Source: Amphiura filiformis (lineage: Eukaryota > Echinodermata > Ophiuroidea > Amphilepidida > Amphiuridae). Taken from it: a stretch of 64,000 bases of DNA. The stretch is taken from NCBI RefSeq assembly GCF_039555335.1, contig NC_092646.1:31201680-31265679 (forward strand), in the 5' to 3' direction. Below the pieces are notes generated by a model that worked only from the letters and a program-made list of their open reading frames with translations, did not search any database and was not told the DNA's origin. A program made the position numbers and the translations under genes. Of this stretch, positions 23,457 through 35,112 are shown in pieces. How positions within the stretch are numbered: position 1 is the stretch's first letter; every line of letters starts with the position of its first letter.

Positions 23457-25252
23457 GAGACATTGGATGACATCGGATTGTTTCTCTATTGTTCCCCTCC
23501 CCCTCACCCGATAATGAGGGCAGATCGTTCCATAAAGTGTGACAGACCACAGAAGATGAGAACTGCTATGCACATACCGCGTTTTATGGTCTTTCGCGTA
23601 AATGCGAGGACACGCAAACGCTCTATCAAGAGATTCACAGCATTCAAAGCACTGTAACTTTTGACTGTTGGTGCAATAGTCTGTATTATTCTATGGTTCC
23701 CCTCATATCAAGGATGAATTGCACCAAGTTTCAGCCCAATCAGACAAATTTTAACATTTGACCTCAAAATGACCTCAGATTGATTTTTTTTCATGTTTCT
23801 ATCCATGTGTTTAATTGTTTATGTTTCTATCACATTAAGGATGACTTGCACCCAATTTAAGCACAATCAGGTAAACTTTAACATTTGACATCATTTGACC
23901 TTCGACTCGGATGACCTCAGGTTGATTTTGTTCATGTTTCCCTAATATCAAGGATGATTTGCACCTGGAAGTTTTAAGCCCAATTAAGACCAGAGTTATG
24001 GAAGAGAACATGGACCTTTTCAAGCATCATTATTTCTGAATTGTATGTCCAAAGTATATAAAACTATACATTTTTGGAAAGGAAACGAGTAACGTCAGAT
24101 TTTTTTTAAATCTCAAGTTTTTGAAAAAATCACAAAAATTCACTTTTTGACCCCAAATTTTTTGTGACAACTTAAAAAAATCCGTTCGAGTAATTCGTCT
24201 CTTTTTTGAAATATTGAAAAAAAAACATGTGAAAAAAACAATTTTGCAGATAATGGTGTTTTCTTCTTTATATTTTTGTTTAAAACAAATATTTTGAAAA
24301 AATGAGAAAACCTTTTCGAGTTATCTTGTCACAAAAATTGTGCAATATTGTCAAAAGTGAACTCTAAGAAATCGATGTGTTAGTAAAAAAATGTCAAAAT
24401 TATGCACAACAAAATGTCCTTATATTTTAAAACGGTAAGACTTTCACACTTGTAAAAGCTGTATCTGGTGCATGGTCTAAATATGCATCTTTTTGCACCA
24501 ATGAATCCATAATGTCTGCTTTTAGTGTGCCAAAATTCAAAATAATTAAAAAATCTATGTGGCATTTTGACTGCAAATTTTTGTTTTGTTTACACCACAT
24601 CTGCTGGCAACATACCGAAATGCGCCTTGACCATACGCGCAGAGTTGCGCCGCCCCACGCAACGTGAATTGCGCACGTAATCATAATATTTCGCATTTGC
24701 GCATTTCTGACTCATTATTTCCCGCCAATTTACTAAGCTGTCTTAAGCCATGTGACTTTTTAGAGTTGAAAAGAGTGAAATAAATCAAGCAAAAATACGA
24801 GTAAATATTAGCAAGTTGTATTTTTATCAGTTTCAAGTGAAACAATACATACTTAATGCCATAAGTATCAAGAAATCTCAAATTCGGGCGTGAACGAATG
24901 TGTCTCCCCTTATTCTCCCCAAATTTTAACATTTGACCTTGGATGACTCCAGGTTGAATTTTTTTTTTTTTTTTATTTATTTTTCAACGATGACTTGCAC
25001 CAAGTTTAAGCCCAATCCAGCAGATTTTAACATTTGACCTCATTTGACCTCGGATGGCCCCAGCATGACATTTGACCCCAACTTGTCTTGTCAAGTCTTG
25101 TCAAATGTCATATGGTCAAACAATTGGTCTTGAACTTGTATGTAAAAAGAATCAATATGATGGCAACATGGTCGAAAAAATCAAGAGGGTCATCTGGGTC
25201 AAACAGAATCACTATCATGCTGCTGGTGCTCTCACAGCCATAGGTGCCTGAG
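23457..25252. repeat. Decayed TGACCT-rich dispersed repeats
   Basis: 23495-24010 and 24920-25080 carry AAGGATGACTTGCACC, TTTAAGCCCAATC and TTTGACCTCATTTGACCTC motifs, related to the 43165 repeat. 24020-24920 shows nothing I recognise. Confidence 0.5.
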
Positions 25253-25254
25253 TA

Positions 25255-25322
25255 CCGTATTGGTCCGAGTATAGTCCCACGTTCGAGTATAGTCCCACCC
25301 CCATTTTTGAAAAATTCAGAAA

Positions 25323-25359
<37 letters not shown>

Positions 25360-25551
25360 TTTTTTTTTTTTTAAGTTTTTTTTTTGGTTTTGTAATGTCC
25401 TGGACCTAGACCTAGATGCTAGGATCATTCATGGTTGACCTAAAAATAAAAAAATAATAATAATTCAAATTCAATGCATTTTGATATCATTAATAGAATA
25501 TGACATGAATACAAAATATCAATTTTCATATTAAAAATACAAAACATCTTG

Positions 25552-25594
<43 letters not shown>

Positions 25595-25759
25595 GTCAAC
25601 CATGAATGATCCTAGCACCTAGGTCTAGGTCCAGGGACACTCAAACCGAAAAAAAAAAAAAAAATTTTTTTTTTTTTTTGAAATTGAGTATAATCCCACC
25701 CCCAATTGTGAAAAAATTTCACCAAAAAAACGGGTGGGACTATACTCGGACCAATACGG
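25255..25759. mobile_element. Foldback MITE with TA target duplication
   Basis: CCGTATTGGTCCGAGTATAG starts the element and its exact reverse complement ends it, flanked by TA on each side (25253-25254 and 25760-25761), the Tc1/mariner signature. Inside are poly-A/poly-T runs and a second inverted pair containing ATGAATGATCCTAGCA. Arms extend about 200 bp, so the whole can fold back. Confidence 0.78.
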
Positions 25760-25789
25760 TATATTAAAAAATTTCTGCTTTTCCCCAGC

Positions 25790-25862
25790 TGCCTCATTAG
25801 CTTTGTTGGTAGATCATTGAACTGGTAAACCAAAGGTCCCAGGTTCAAATCCAGTATGTCCA
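25790..25862 (+). repeat. tRNA-like sequence, degenerate
   Basis: TTAGCTTTGTTGGTAGA (A-box-like) and CCAGGTTCAAATCC (B-box-like) lie at tRNA spacing just right of the foldback element ending at 25759. The anticodon stem is imperfect, so a tRNA-derived repeat or decayed tRNA is more likely than a working gene. Confidence 0.4.
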
Positions 25863-26184
25863 GTATCACTTATTAACATTCATGTTGTGTGGTGCAAAGT
25901 TTATATCCAATTATATTACAAAATAAGCAAAACTCACAGTATTTCTTTTTTGCCAATGTCGGGCACAAAGATCTTTAATATACATAAAAATCAAAAGATA
26001 CAATAAAGTATAGCTGCAAATCGTAGAGACTTGTATTTAAGTACACACATTCATGCAGAGAATAAGAGCATTTATAGTTGTATTTATAAAGCAGAAAAAA
26101 ATGCAAAGGGTGGGAAGTTATTGTAACAAAGAAGAAATTTTATAATCATAAAGTAGTCATTTGCCATTTAATAGTTTCCTTGTG

Positions 26185-26305
26185 TTAAGGGATCGGATAG
26201 TAACGTTTGCACATTTTTTTTTTTTCAAAATGCAATTTGGTGTATCTGATGTGCTCTCAGGTCTCACAAAAAATACTGTGCAAACGTTGCTATCCGATCC
26301 CCTAA
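26185..26305. mobile_element. Small hairpin MITE
   Basis: AGGGATCGGATAGTAACGTT is mirrored by AACGTTGCTATCCGATCCCC, giving about 28-bp arms around a T-run and ~70-bp interior. Confidence 0.65.
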
Positions 26306-26638
26306 GTGTCTCTATTTGGTATTTGCTGTTAAAGTCTTCAACCTTTAAACATACTCATCTGTTAGGCACAGTTCAATGACCTCAATAAATGTATACACCC
26401 ATATCATGACCTTTGAATGTGTTGGGTCATTACCTGGGATGTTACAAAACATTACCAAATTGCCTTTGAACCCTCTTGTAAAACTTCACAAGAGAAATAT
26501 ATTAAATGTGGGTAGTCTGATCATAACACAGTACTTTCTATCTCACATCACCCCACATTATTTTTCCCAATTTTGAGTTAAATTGCTCCAGCAGTTTGGA
26601 TCGCAGTGGCCAATTAAACAGTACGTGACTTCAAGGGT

Positions 26639-27063
26639 GTTATAATGAAAGCCAAAGATAAAGAGAATTTATCGCGTCTGACGTCATCTGTCAATCAAAC
26701 TCGAGCACGGTTTGTTTACAAGTGTCGTGATGATGACTTGCTGAACGCGGGTTTATAACCGGGCACCTTATTGTTAATTTTGCACCTTTCGACATGCAAA
26801 CCATCTCAAAAGTTAGGTCTTTATAGTAGGAAACTTTCTTAACCGAAGGCACCATGTCCACAATGCCTAGAAAAGCTGCTTTTTGCCTTGTAAAAGTATG
26901 TAATTTTTCGCCATTTGCTGCTATTCCTTTTCTCCGATCAGCACCAGATAGATCGGTCTTCCTTTTACTGGCGCTGATTAACCTGTGTAAACCAATCAAG
27001 GATCGTAATTGACAGTGACATCAGACGCGATAAATTCTTTTTATCTCTGTCTTTAATTATAAC
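26639..27063. mobile_element. MITE with ~56-bp TIRs and a 102-codon ORF
   Basis: GTTATAATGAAAGCCAAAGA at the left is mirrored by the right end TCTGTCTTTAATTATAAC; arms of ~56 bp include AATTTATCGCGTCTGA and a CRE-like TGACGTCA. On the minus strand a 102-codon open frame (26999-26691) fills the interior. It has no motif I recognise and may be chance. Confidence 0.65.
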
Positions 27064-27408
27064 TGCCATGTTTGTTAATACCATCTTGTACGAAACATTT
27101 TCCAGGCCCAAAATTAAGTTATGGGAAAAATAGCAGCTTTCACCTGATACCAAAATCTGCGAGGGAATAAAGTTGTCCATTGGGTCACACACATTAAAAA
27201 AAAAATAGTTTTTAGATTTTAGATTTGGTATAAAAGTTGATATGATGTGTTAGCATCCTTACAAATTCATTCTGAACAATACATATTTTCATAATAGCCT
27301 ACAGGGATTTACTGTGTTACTGTCAGTAAAGTTTGTGACAGTTCCGCTAGCCGCTATCAAACCAACATTCTCCCTGCAAATGAATGCGCAGAAGTGCATT
27401 TCTTGTTT

Positions 27409-27612
27409 TCATAGGCGTAGATCCCAGGGGGGATGGGGGGATAAATCATCCCAATATTTTGCCAGTTTAGCTTCAATATGGCAAAATTTTTCATGCGCTT
27501 TGCATGCATTTGTGCCATAAAATTACTCTGTCGCCAAAAGGTGCTGCATTCACTATCATTCAAGAAAATTTTCCCAACCTCATCCCCCCAATGTCAAAAA
27601 GAAATCTACCCC
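27409..27612. repeat. G-run bounded repeat fragment
   Basis: It begins TAGGCGTAGATCCCAGGGGG and ends with CATCCCCCCAATGTC, with GGCAAAATTTTTCATGCG inside. It resembles the GTGGC/CCAGG-type repeats at 34774, 49731 and 52450. Confidence 0.4.
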
Positions 27613-27825
27613 ACTGCTTGTTTTTGGTGCTTCTGAAGCAATGCATCAGCACAGAATAGAGTGATGTGCGGTAGAGGTTGTTGATCAGACCATCCTCTTA
27701 AAATAATCAGATGAATAGTAAGACTGCAAAATTGATTTGTTTAACCAATTTGTGATTGAGAAATTGTGTTACCTGTTACGCCCAATAGTAGCAATAATTG
27801 AAAAGTTTGATATTACTATCATAAC

Positions 27826-28010
27826 GGGCTATTCCAGTTAAAATCCTTACACCCACTATGAAAGATGAAACCTTAATCTCCCACACAGGGGGTGTAGATT
27901 TCAAACGGAGTCGCCCATTCAGGTAACCCTATTTGAAATTCACACTCCCCGTGTGGAAGATTAAGGTCATGTCTTCCACAGGGGATATATGAATTTCAAC
28001 TGGAATAGCC
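27826..28010. repeat. GGCTATTCC hairpin-family repeat, two modules
   Basis: It opens GGGCTATTCCAGTTAAAATC and closes TTTCAACTGGAATAGCC; the middle has two inverted CTCCC-GTGTGGAAGATTAAGG modules joined at CGCCCATTCAGG. Confidence 0.65.
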
Positions 28011-28049
28011 AGTACATCTTACAGGTGTCCGCTGGATTCAACATTTATC

Positions 28050-28178
28050 GACTGCTCAGTGCCAGAAGTGAGTTAGTGCAATAGCTGCCATGTGTATGAG
28101 TACAATATACTGTGTGTAAATTACCAAACATTCACAGGGCAGCTATCGTACTTTCACTACTTCTGGCACTGAACAGTC
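28050..28178. mobile_element. Palindromic mini-element, copy 1
   Basis: GACTGCTCAGTGCCAGAAGT pairs with CTTCTGGCACTGAACAGTC, and the inner GCAATAGCTGCC also pairs. A second copy is at 60834-60977. Confidence 0.65.
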
Positions 28179-28677
28179 ATTATGCCGACAACTCCTCTGT
28201 TCAAACACTAACTACATTAGATATTGAAATAACCAAGACATCGACCACTTCATAAAAAGCAATAATAATAACAATAATCTGTTTTTCTTAATAATATTCT
28301 GGACTCGGTCCCAAGGGTTTTTGATTGGTATATATCCAACCAAATAACAACAATACTGACGATAAAAAATTTCAGTTTACATTTCAACAGCATGATCGCA
28401 ATATATATCTATAAATTTACATATATATAGGCCTATACAGAACGTTAAAAAAAGGGGACCCATCACCCATCAAATGTGCTGAATTCTTACAATTTTAAAA
28501 CTTTTATTTTAGGAAATGCTGCTGTGGACTACTACCTAATATACAAGTAGGTAAAACCACAAAAATTATCTTTGTTTGACTAAAATCATTTGAATGAATA
28601 ACTACTAGATTTTAGAATTCAGATTTGGCAAACTACTTGGTTTAACTTAGGCCTGTGTTAGCCAGGACCTACAACCA

Positions 28678-28890
28678 TTAACCCAATGAGAACTACCTGC
28701 CTATTGGTCAAAAAGGAGTTTTCATTATCAATTGGACCAATCAGCAACATTGTTAGAATAATTTCACCATAAAAAAATTGGGGTGAATTATTTGCAAAAC
28801 TCCATTCTGATTGGTGATTAAAATGAAGATATCACATAATTGACCAATCAGAGGCAATGTTAGATCGGCAGGCAGTGCTCAGGGGGTTAA
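28678..28890. mobile_element. TTAA-bounded MITE, family A copy 2
   Basis: Inverted orientation relative to copy 1: it starts TTAACCCAATGAGAACTACC and ends GGCAGTGCTCAGGGGGTTAA. The ends and length (213 bp) match the other copies. Confidence 0.75.
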
Positions 28891-29577
28891 ACAAAACAGG
28901 TTGCAAAAATTCAACATATTCTTTGAGGGGTCTTCTCTTTTTGGTACGTTCTGCACTAAAAAAAAGCATTACATTATTTTCCCTAAAATACAATAATTTT
29001 CTTCTTTCCAAAAACATGACAAATTTGATAAGATTTATGACAAGTTTGACAAAGGTTTGTTACAACTTTGACCAAATTTGTTACAACTTTGACCAAATTT
29101 GTTGCAAATCTGACAAGCTTAGTCACAAATGTGTCAACAATTTGATCCCTGTAACTTAATAAGAATCAGTAGATAAAACTGAACTCACGGTATCGCACAA
29201 AATTCAAATAAATCAAAGAAAGGCGGGATGATACTTCATTTTATAGTATAAAATAAAAGTGGAGAGTCAAAAGAAATTGGTTTAGATGACACACATGAAT
29301 AAGTTTGTAATACTATTTCTTCTGTCAAAATAGACAGTAAATAATTTGACCTAGTAAAACTGTAAGTGAGATATTTAAATTCCTTTATAGATACCCTCTC
29401 AGATTTACATTTTCATGAAAATTCTTAATGCCATATTATAACATTTGCTGAGGACGACGACCTCAATATTTTTCAAAATTCTGTTTTTTACACGATTGTT
29501 ATGTACTTTAGTAAACTAACATACCCTGCAAAAATCAAGACTTGAGGTGTTGTAGTTTTGTCAAAATCCGAGATTAT

Positions 29578-29609
29578 GAATAAACCCTCTTAATAAGAGG
29601 GTTTATTAT
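29578..29609. other. Perfect 14-bp hairpin
   Basis: AATAAACCCTCTTA and TAAGAGGGTTTATT are separated by one base. Nothing else around it suggests a role. Confidence 0.5.
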
Positions 29610-29811
29610 TATGATGGAAATATTAGTCGAACACGTACATGGGTTGCATAACACGGTAGGTACATGTATTGCCTCATCTGTTTGGGCCCAAATTAAAAGA
29701 GGACATATCTGATGGTGAAAACTAACATTTTATACCAAAAAAATACACTTCTATTTCTTATGGAAATGTTATAATATGGCTTTAAGCTTTTTTGTCACCA
29801 AACAGGGTATG

Positions 29812-30169
29812 GTCTATTCCCTTTGAAATCCACACTCCCCATGTACAAAATTTAGCTCAAGTCTTCCACAGCAACTGGGTAACTTCCACTTGAAATACTC
29901 ATCCCCACTTCAACTGTGGAAGATATAGGTGAGGTCATACACAGTGGAGTATATGTTTGAAAATAATTAGCCCTAGCCCTTGTAAAGGGATGAACAATGC
30001 TGGCTTTATTGACGTTTTGATGTGTAATTTCAATGTATTTTTGTTTGTTTTTTTAGTATGGAAATAAAGACTCATTCAGTTAATCGCATTTGATATAAAC
30101 ATACTCCCACTGTGGAACACTTTTCTTAAATCATCCACAGGGGTATAGCAGATTTCAAATGGAATAGCA
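29812..30169. repeat. Decayed GGCTATTCC hairpin-family repeats
   Basis: Modules at 29812-29960 and 30087-30169 retain CCACACTCCCCATGTAC, GTGGAAGATATAGG and GATTTCAAATGGAATAGC but have lost parts. Confidence 0.5.
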
Positions 30170-31480
30170 AATTTATGCTTTCAATTCTGTGTGTATCAAA
30201 CACCGGATTTATCAGTACCCCTGATTGGTTAATTACCCAATATAATCATCTCACTAACCAATCAAAATAGAGCTTTTAAATCAATTTTAAGCTGAAGCCC
30301 CTTCAGCCTTACTGATATTCTTACCATATCTCTGATTGGCTCAATACATGATATAGTCCTCGTTATAACCAATCAAACTAGTTCTTAGAAAAATGTCAGT
30401 GTCCTCCACAAATGTACAACAATGAATAAAAGTTGTATGAATAAACATTTAATCTATACTACGACAATGTACTTATAAAAGTGGATATTTTCACGCTACA
30501 TTTATTTATTTTCGCGTTTTTTGCGTCCCAGGCAACAACCGCAAAAATAAAAACACACAATAATATTCCTTTTGTGTAAAGGAAGCTTGGAATTGAAAAT
30601 TTAAAAATTAGTGATATAATTCAAATTGGCCAAGCGTGAATATTAATCGCGAAAATTTCCACTCTTAAAGTACTGCGATCTGGAAGCAAAATATTTCAGC
30701 GGCGGAAAACAAGAGATGATAAAAAAAAAAAGAAAAGTAAAAGCAAGGTGGTTTGTTTGTATATAATTAAGCTGAGTAATAGTAGAATATGTTACATTTT
30801 ATATAACAACATGATTCTTAAGAAATATACAAAATATTAGCATTAATTATAGCTTTTCTTACTGGTTATATACTTTTTTTATATAATACTTAGCGATGTA
30901 AAATTTACAGATTGTTTTTATGTACAAGATAACAATACTTACTCACACAAAATATCACAAAAATGCATGCTGTATAATGAATAATGAATAATGTTTAGTG
31001 AAAATAAAAAAGCACAAAATTTGAATCTTAATGCTTTTAGTCATAATGGTTATGATTACTGCAATAGTGGAAACATTTTGTACGATTAATTTTCCAAAAT
31101 GCAAAATTTTCACTGATTTTTGCTAATTATTAAATTCATTGTTAGGGTTAGATACATCCACATACATAATGCTTTGGTGCATTTTCAATCAAACACTAAC
31201 ATAGAAAGAGTGAAAATGTCATAAAATTAATGCATGGTAAAAATCTCAATTTTTACAGTATAAAGCTACTCAGAATTTCTTGCTTTCTTTACTTTTTGCT
31301 AAAATCATGTAAAATCAGCCATTTTGGGCCAACATTGTTTGATTTACACTGAAAATTTTTGAAAAAAAATTCAGAACATTTTCAAAATATGTTTGCAAAT
31401 AAATCATCAAATTTTGCCCAATTTTCAAGCATTCAATGATATTTTTGGATCATTTTAGCCTCCAGATATGAATATTAAAA
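30170..31480. other. AT-rich, no recognised feature
   Basis: Very AT-rich sequence with no coding support. A short run of CTGATTGGTTAATTACC/GATTGGCTCAATACATGATA near 30220-30370 resembles family A MITE interior. Confidence 0.45.
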
Positions 31481-31576
31481 AAAAAATCCTGACTGACCAA
31501 CCCTATTTGAAAAGTCCATCCACCCTTAAAACTGATTTTTTTTCATTGCCTAAAAGACCAGTCACAAAGCATGATC

Positions 31577-31790
31577 AAGCAATTCAATCAAGATCAATCA
31601 ATAAATTAAGATAAATTGATACTGTGATCAGTCATCAATCAATCATCAACCGATCAATCAATAATCAATCAATAACATACCAATCAATAAATAACATACT
31701 AATCAATCAATAATCAATCAATCTGTTGATCAATAGATCTACCAGTACCAACCACCCAATCGCTCATTCAATCGATCTGAACAAATCAAT
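31577..31790. repeat. Degenerate (AATC)n tract
   Basis: AATCAATCAATAATCAATCA-type sequence with interruptions over ~210 bp. Confidence 0.75.
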
Positions 31791-32026
31791 CTAAAAACCA
31801 TAGGATGCTGCTCAAATATAGCATTAAAACCGTTTAGAAAATGGCCCAATCATGCTACCCAATGTCGTTACCAGGTAGCAGTGCTTCTCCAAAGTATGCA
31901 AATCCCATGTCCCCAACTCTGTCTCAGAAATACTGATCAAACACAACAGATATAAAAAGAACGGCCACTACATAAAATACTACATAAAATAGAACCAAGA
32001 AATTCATTTGGAAATCATTGACATTA

Positions 32027-32164
32027 GGCAATTCCAGTTGAAATTTTGTATTCCCCTATAGAAGACATGACCTTAATCTCCCACACAGGGGGTGTAGATT
32101 TCAAATGGAGTCACCTATTCAGGTAACCCCATTTGAAATCTACACTCCCTGTGTGGGATATTAA
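32027..32164. repeat. GGCTATTCC hairpin-family repeat
   Basis: GGCAATTCCAGTTGAAATTT, CACACAGGGGGTGTAGATTT and GAAATCTACACTCCCTGTGT are in typical order. A lone half module lies at 32527-32580. Confidence 0.6.
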
Positions 32165-32711
32165 GGTTATTAATTATTTTAAACTGTTGTGATTTGGTAG
32201 TTCACAGCATCTTACGAATGGTAGTGAGCTTTGGCAAAAACTGCATTGCTCAATTCATAGCGAGCGTGTAGGAGAATTAAAATATCACGGATATACTTTT
32301 GTAGGTCCTGTGGTTCTTGAGTTATGTTGTAAAGAGGGCTGAAACAACAACACTTTTGTAAAACATACATAACTAATTAACAACAATAAATTAAGCAAGT
32401 TTGCAAAGTATACGATTTGTAGAATGAACTTTTGCAAAACATCAAGGTGTTAATTTTCAATAATATATTGATCTAGACAATGAAAATCGATTTTTAGGTT
32501 GCTTTGACCAACAATACCTCGTCTACCCTTAAGGTCATGACTTCCATAGGGGGTGTATGGATGTCAACTGGAATGGCCCATTTCGGTGGTTTTCATAAAA
32601 CCCTGCATAATATTTACAGCCTTCAGAGTAACCGACTGATTTACTGTAAAAATAAAAAATTTCATGCCATGTTTATTTTTGTGTACAAAGCAGTTACCGC
32701 AAAAATAACAA

Positions 32712-33062
32712 CACACCCCTACTTGTAAAACGTGTGAATCGGGGACATCTGTGTGTAGCCATCCACCTGGGACTATCCAGCCGGGACTATGCTGTATTGC
32801 TATGTATGTATGGATATGTCCCCACATTCCTAAAAAATCATATGTGTGTATCCCCAGTTAGATAGTATGGAATCAGATATGTGTATATCGTCCGATTCTG
32901 AGCTATGCAAACCCCCATATGTCAAACTAATGCATTTAGCGCCCTCTATGGGGGTTATATAGCCCCAATAGCATAGTAAGAAAATCAGGGATATCCCAGT
33001 TTGCAGGCGTATCCTCAGTTTATGCGGATGGAACACAGATGTATCCCCGTTTCACAAATTTA
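32712..33062. mobile_element. MITE with ~50-bp diverged TIRs
   Basis: The left GGGGACATCTGTGTGTAGCC and right GGAACACAGATGTATCCCCG form an inverted pair; flanking bases also pair. The interior has several TATCCCC motifs. Confidence 0.55.
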
Positions 33063-33200
33063 ACACATGCACAAATACATTCTTTCTGTGTATAGGTCAA
33101 TGTAAGGAAGGGTAGAATGCAAATTTAAAAACTAGTAAAACCGTTTAAAATTGACAAAGTGCAACAAATTAATCACAAAAATATTTCCACTGTTACAGTA

Positions 33201-33415
33201 TTAACCCCATGAGAACTACCTGCCGATTGGCCAAAAGGAAGTGTTCATTATCAATTGGCCCAATCAGCAACATTGTTAGAATAATTTCACCACTCAAAAA
33301 AATTGGGGTGAATTATTTGCAAAGCTCCATTCTGATTGGTGATTAAAGTGAAAAAATCAGGTAATTGACCAATCAGAGGCAATGTTAGATCGGCAGGTAG
33401 TGCTCAGGAGGTTAA
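33201..33415. mobile_element. TTAA-bounded MITE, family A copy 3
   Basis: It starts TTAACCCCATGAGAACTACC and ends GGTAGTGCTCAGGAGGTTAA, with both TTAA ends intact, 215 bp. Confidence 0.76.
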
Positions 33416-34067
33416 ATTAGCACCTACGTTATGTTTTTTAAAGTGGACAATTATTGTATGCATCCACCATTCACAACTTTTAAAATATTCTTTTCTAAAG
33501 TTTATTCGGCTTATAATTGGTGAAAAAATGAGACTCGTAACATCGTATATAATGGTCAGGTGCAGCACAAAACTAGTTGTGTGACTTACTCACGCTTATG
33601 TGAATTCACACGAGCATAACTTGGTACTTTTGCCAATGACAAGCTGGAAAAACTTCAGGAAAGAACATATCATTTCAGCAGTAGAAATGATCAAAATATG
33701 ATTTATAATCATCAACATTGTGAACTGATGCATCTATACTATCCACTTCAAAAAAATCTGAAAAGTTTTTGAATATTTTTCTTCACTATATACTACACAC
33801 AACAAACATGATACTTCTGTGAAGTTCCATCAACTTTCTACAATCATTATTTATATAATATACAAAAAATACAACAATATCAAGGTATTTAAGTTTCTAA
33901 TAATTATCGGTTGTAAAATCTTATCAAACTAATTTTTTTCAAAATTTCTCAAAATTTTGAAAATACTTAAAACATTTCAGGTGCAGCATATTTCAACTTT
34001 AATATTCCAGTTTCTAGTAGTTCACTGTTATCAACAGCTATTTTACTCCAATATACAAAATATCATT

Positions 34068-34104
34068 ATCAACAACAACAACAACAACAATAACAACAAC
34101 AACA
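34068..34104. repeat. (CAA)n microsatellite
   Basis: CAACAACAACAACAACAA with one TAA interruption, next to a GGCTATTCC hairpin repeat. Confidence 0.8.
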
Positions 34105-34108
34105 CATT

Positions 34109-34547
34109 CAAGTTATGGGCTATCCCAATTGAAACCCAAACACCTATGAAAGACATGACCTCTCCTACACAGGGGGTGTAGAGTTCATTCGGAGTAACCC
34201 ATTCAGGTAATTAATGCTCTGCATGCTAGCCATAGGCTTCAACATAAAAAGTCCCAAGTTTTGAGATATTTTCTCAAAATATCAAGAGCTATCTCAAGAA
34301 CCACTGAACCAATACTAGGCTTGTGTGTACTCATTTTAATGCATGTTTCATGCTGATTCCAAATATGGTCATGAAAATTCCCATTTCTGAAATTTTTGAT
34401 TTTTTAAGAAAATTTTAAAATTTGTCGTCTGCAGTCGACACTAGCGTGAAGAGAGTTAATAACCTCATTTGAAATTCACACTCCCATTGTGGGACAATAA
34501 GGACATGTCTTCCATAGGGGGTGTATGAATTTCAACTTAGATAGCCC
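34109..34547. repeat. GGCTATTCC hairpin repeat split by a MITE
   Basis: The left half (GGGCTATCCCAATTGAAACC to CCATTCAGGTAA) and right half (CCTCATTTGAAATTCACACT to CAACTTAGATAGCC) are separated by the family B MITE at 34211-34459. Confidence 0.62.
34211..34459. mobile_element. TTAA-bounded MITE, family B copy 2, nested
   Basis: It begins TTAATGCTCTGCATGCTAGC and ends GCGTGAAGAGAGTTAA. It is inserted inside a copy of the GGCTATTCC hairpin family, whose halves continue at 34109-34210 and 34460-34547. Confidence 0.74.
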
Positions 34548-34773
34548 TATGCATGCAATTTATATGGTACATATTACTTTGTCACCCATAGTGAACAATA
34601 ACTTTTGTACAGAGTTTGTCATGCTAGTGCACTGACATGAATTAAGTCTTTCACATGTTTAAAACAATAAAATGCTGTATTTTATACCAACAATGGTATC
34701 ATTTTTCTCCACAAATTAGTGATGCTTGTCTGCAATTACAATGTAAAGGGTCACAGTTGTGGTTGAGGGCAGT

Positions 34774-35008
34774 CAGGCCCGTAGCCAGGATTTTTGTGGC
34801 GAGGGGGGTGCATATTTTGAAAAAGTGGACTTTTTTCCCAAGGGGAGGGCAATTTTGTGATAAGTGGACTTTTTCCCCCAAATTTGGACCTTTTTTGACA
34901 GAAATTAAATTTTTTGGCTCGCTACACTTGCAAATTCTTAAATTTTGGGACTTTTTGTATACTTTTGCAAATTGGGGGGTCCATCACACCCCCCCTGGCT
35001 ACGGCTCT
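34774..35008. mobile_element. Probable hAT MITE with target duplication
   Basis: The termini are CAGGCCCGTAGCCAGG and, inverted, CAGAGCCGTAGCCAGG. Flanks carry the direct repeat GAGGGCAGT (34765-34773 and 35009-35017), an 8-9 bp target duplication. A CAG start with 8-bp duplication is the hAT pattern. The interior holds G-runs and AAAGTGGACTTTTT repeats. Confidence 0.75.
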
Positions 35009-35112
35009 GAGGGCAGTGATAGAGGAATGAGTATGAGTGGCTTTTTTTCCTGCTCTATTCTTGACATTTTTCCTTTGATGACTGGTCTCTATATGATCCT
35101 CCTGTGATTTGA

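Noticed and set aside
26691-26999. 102-codon ORF as a host gene
   Set aside because: It lies entirely inside inverted ends of a MITE and shows no known domain.
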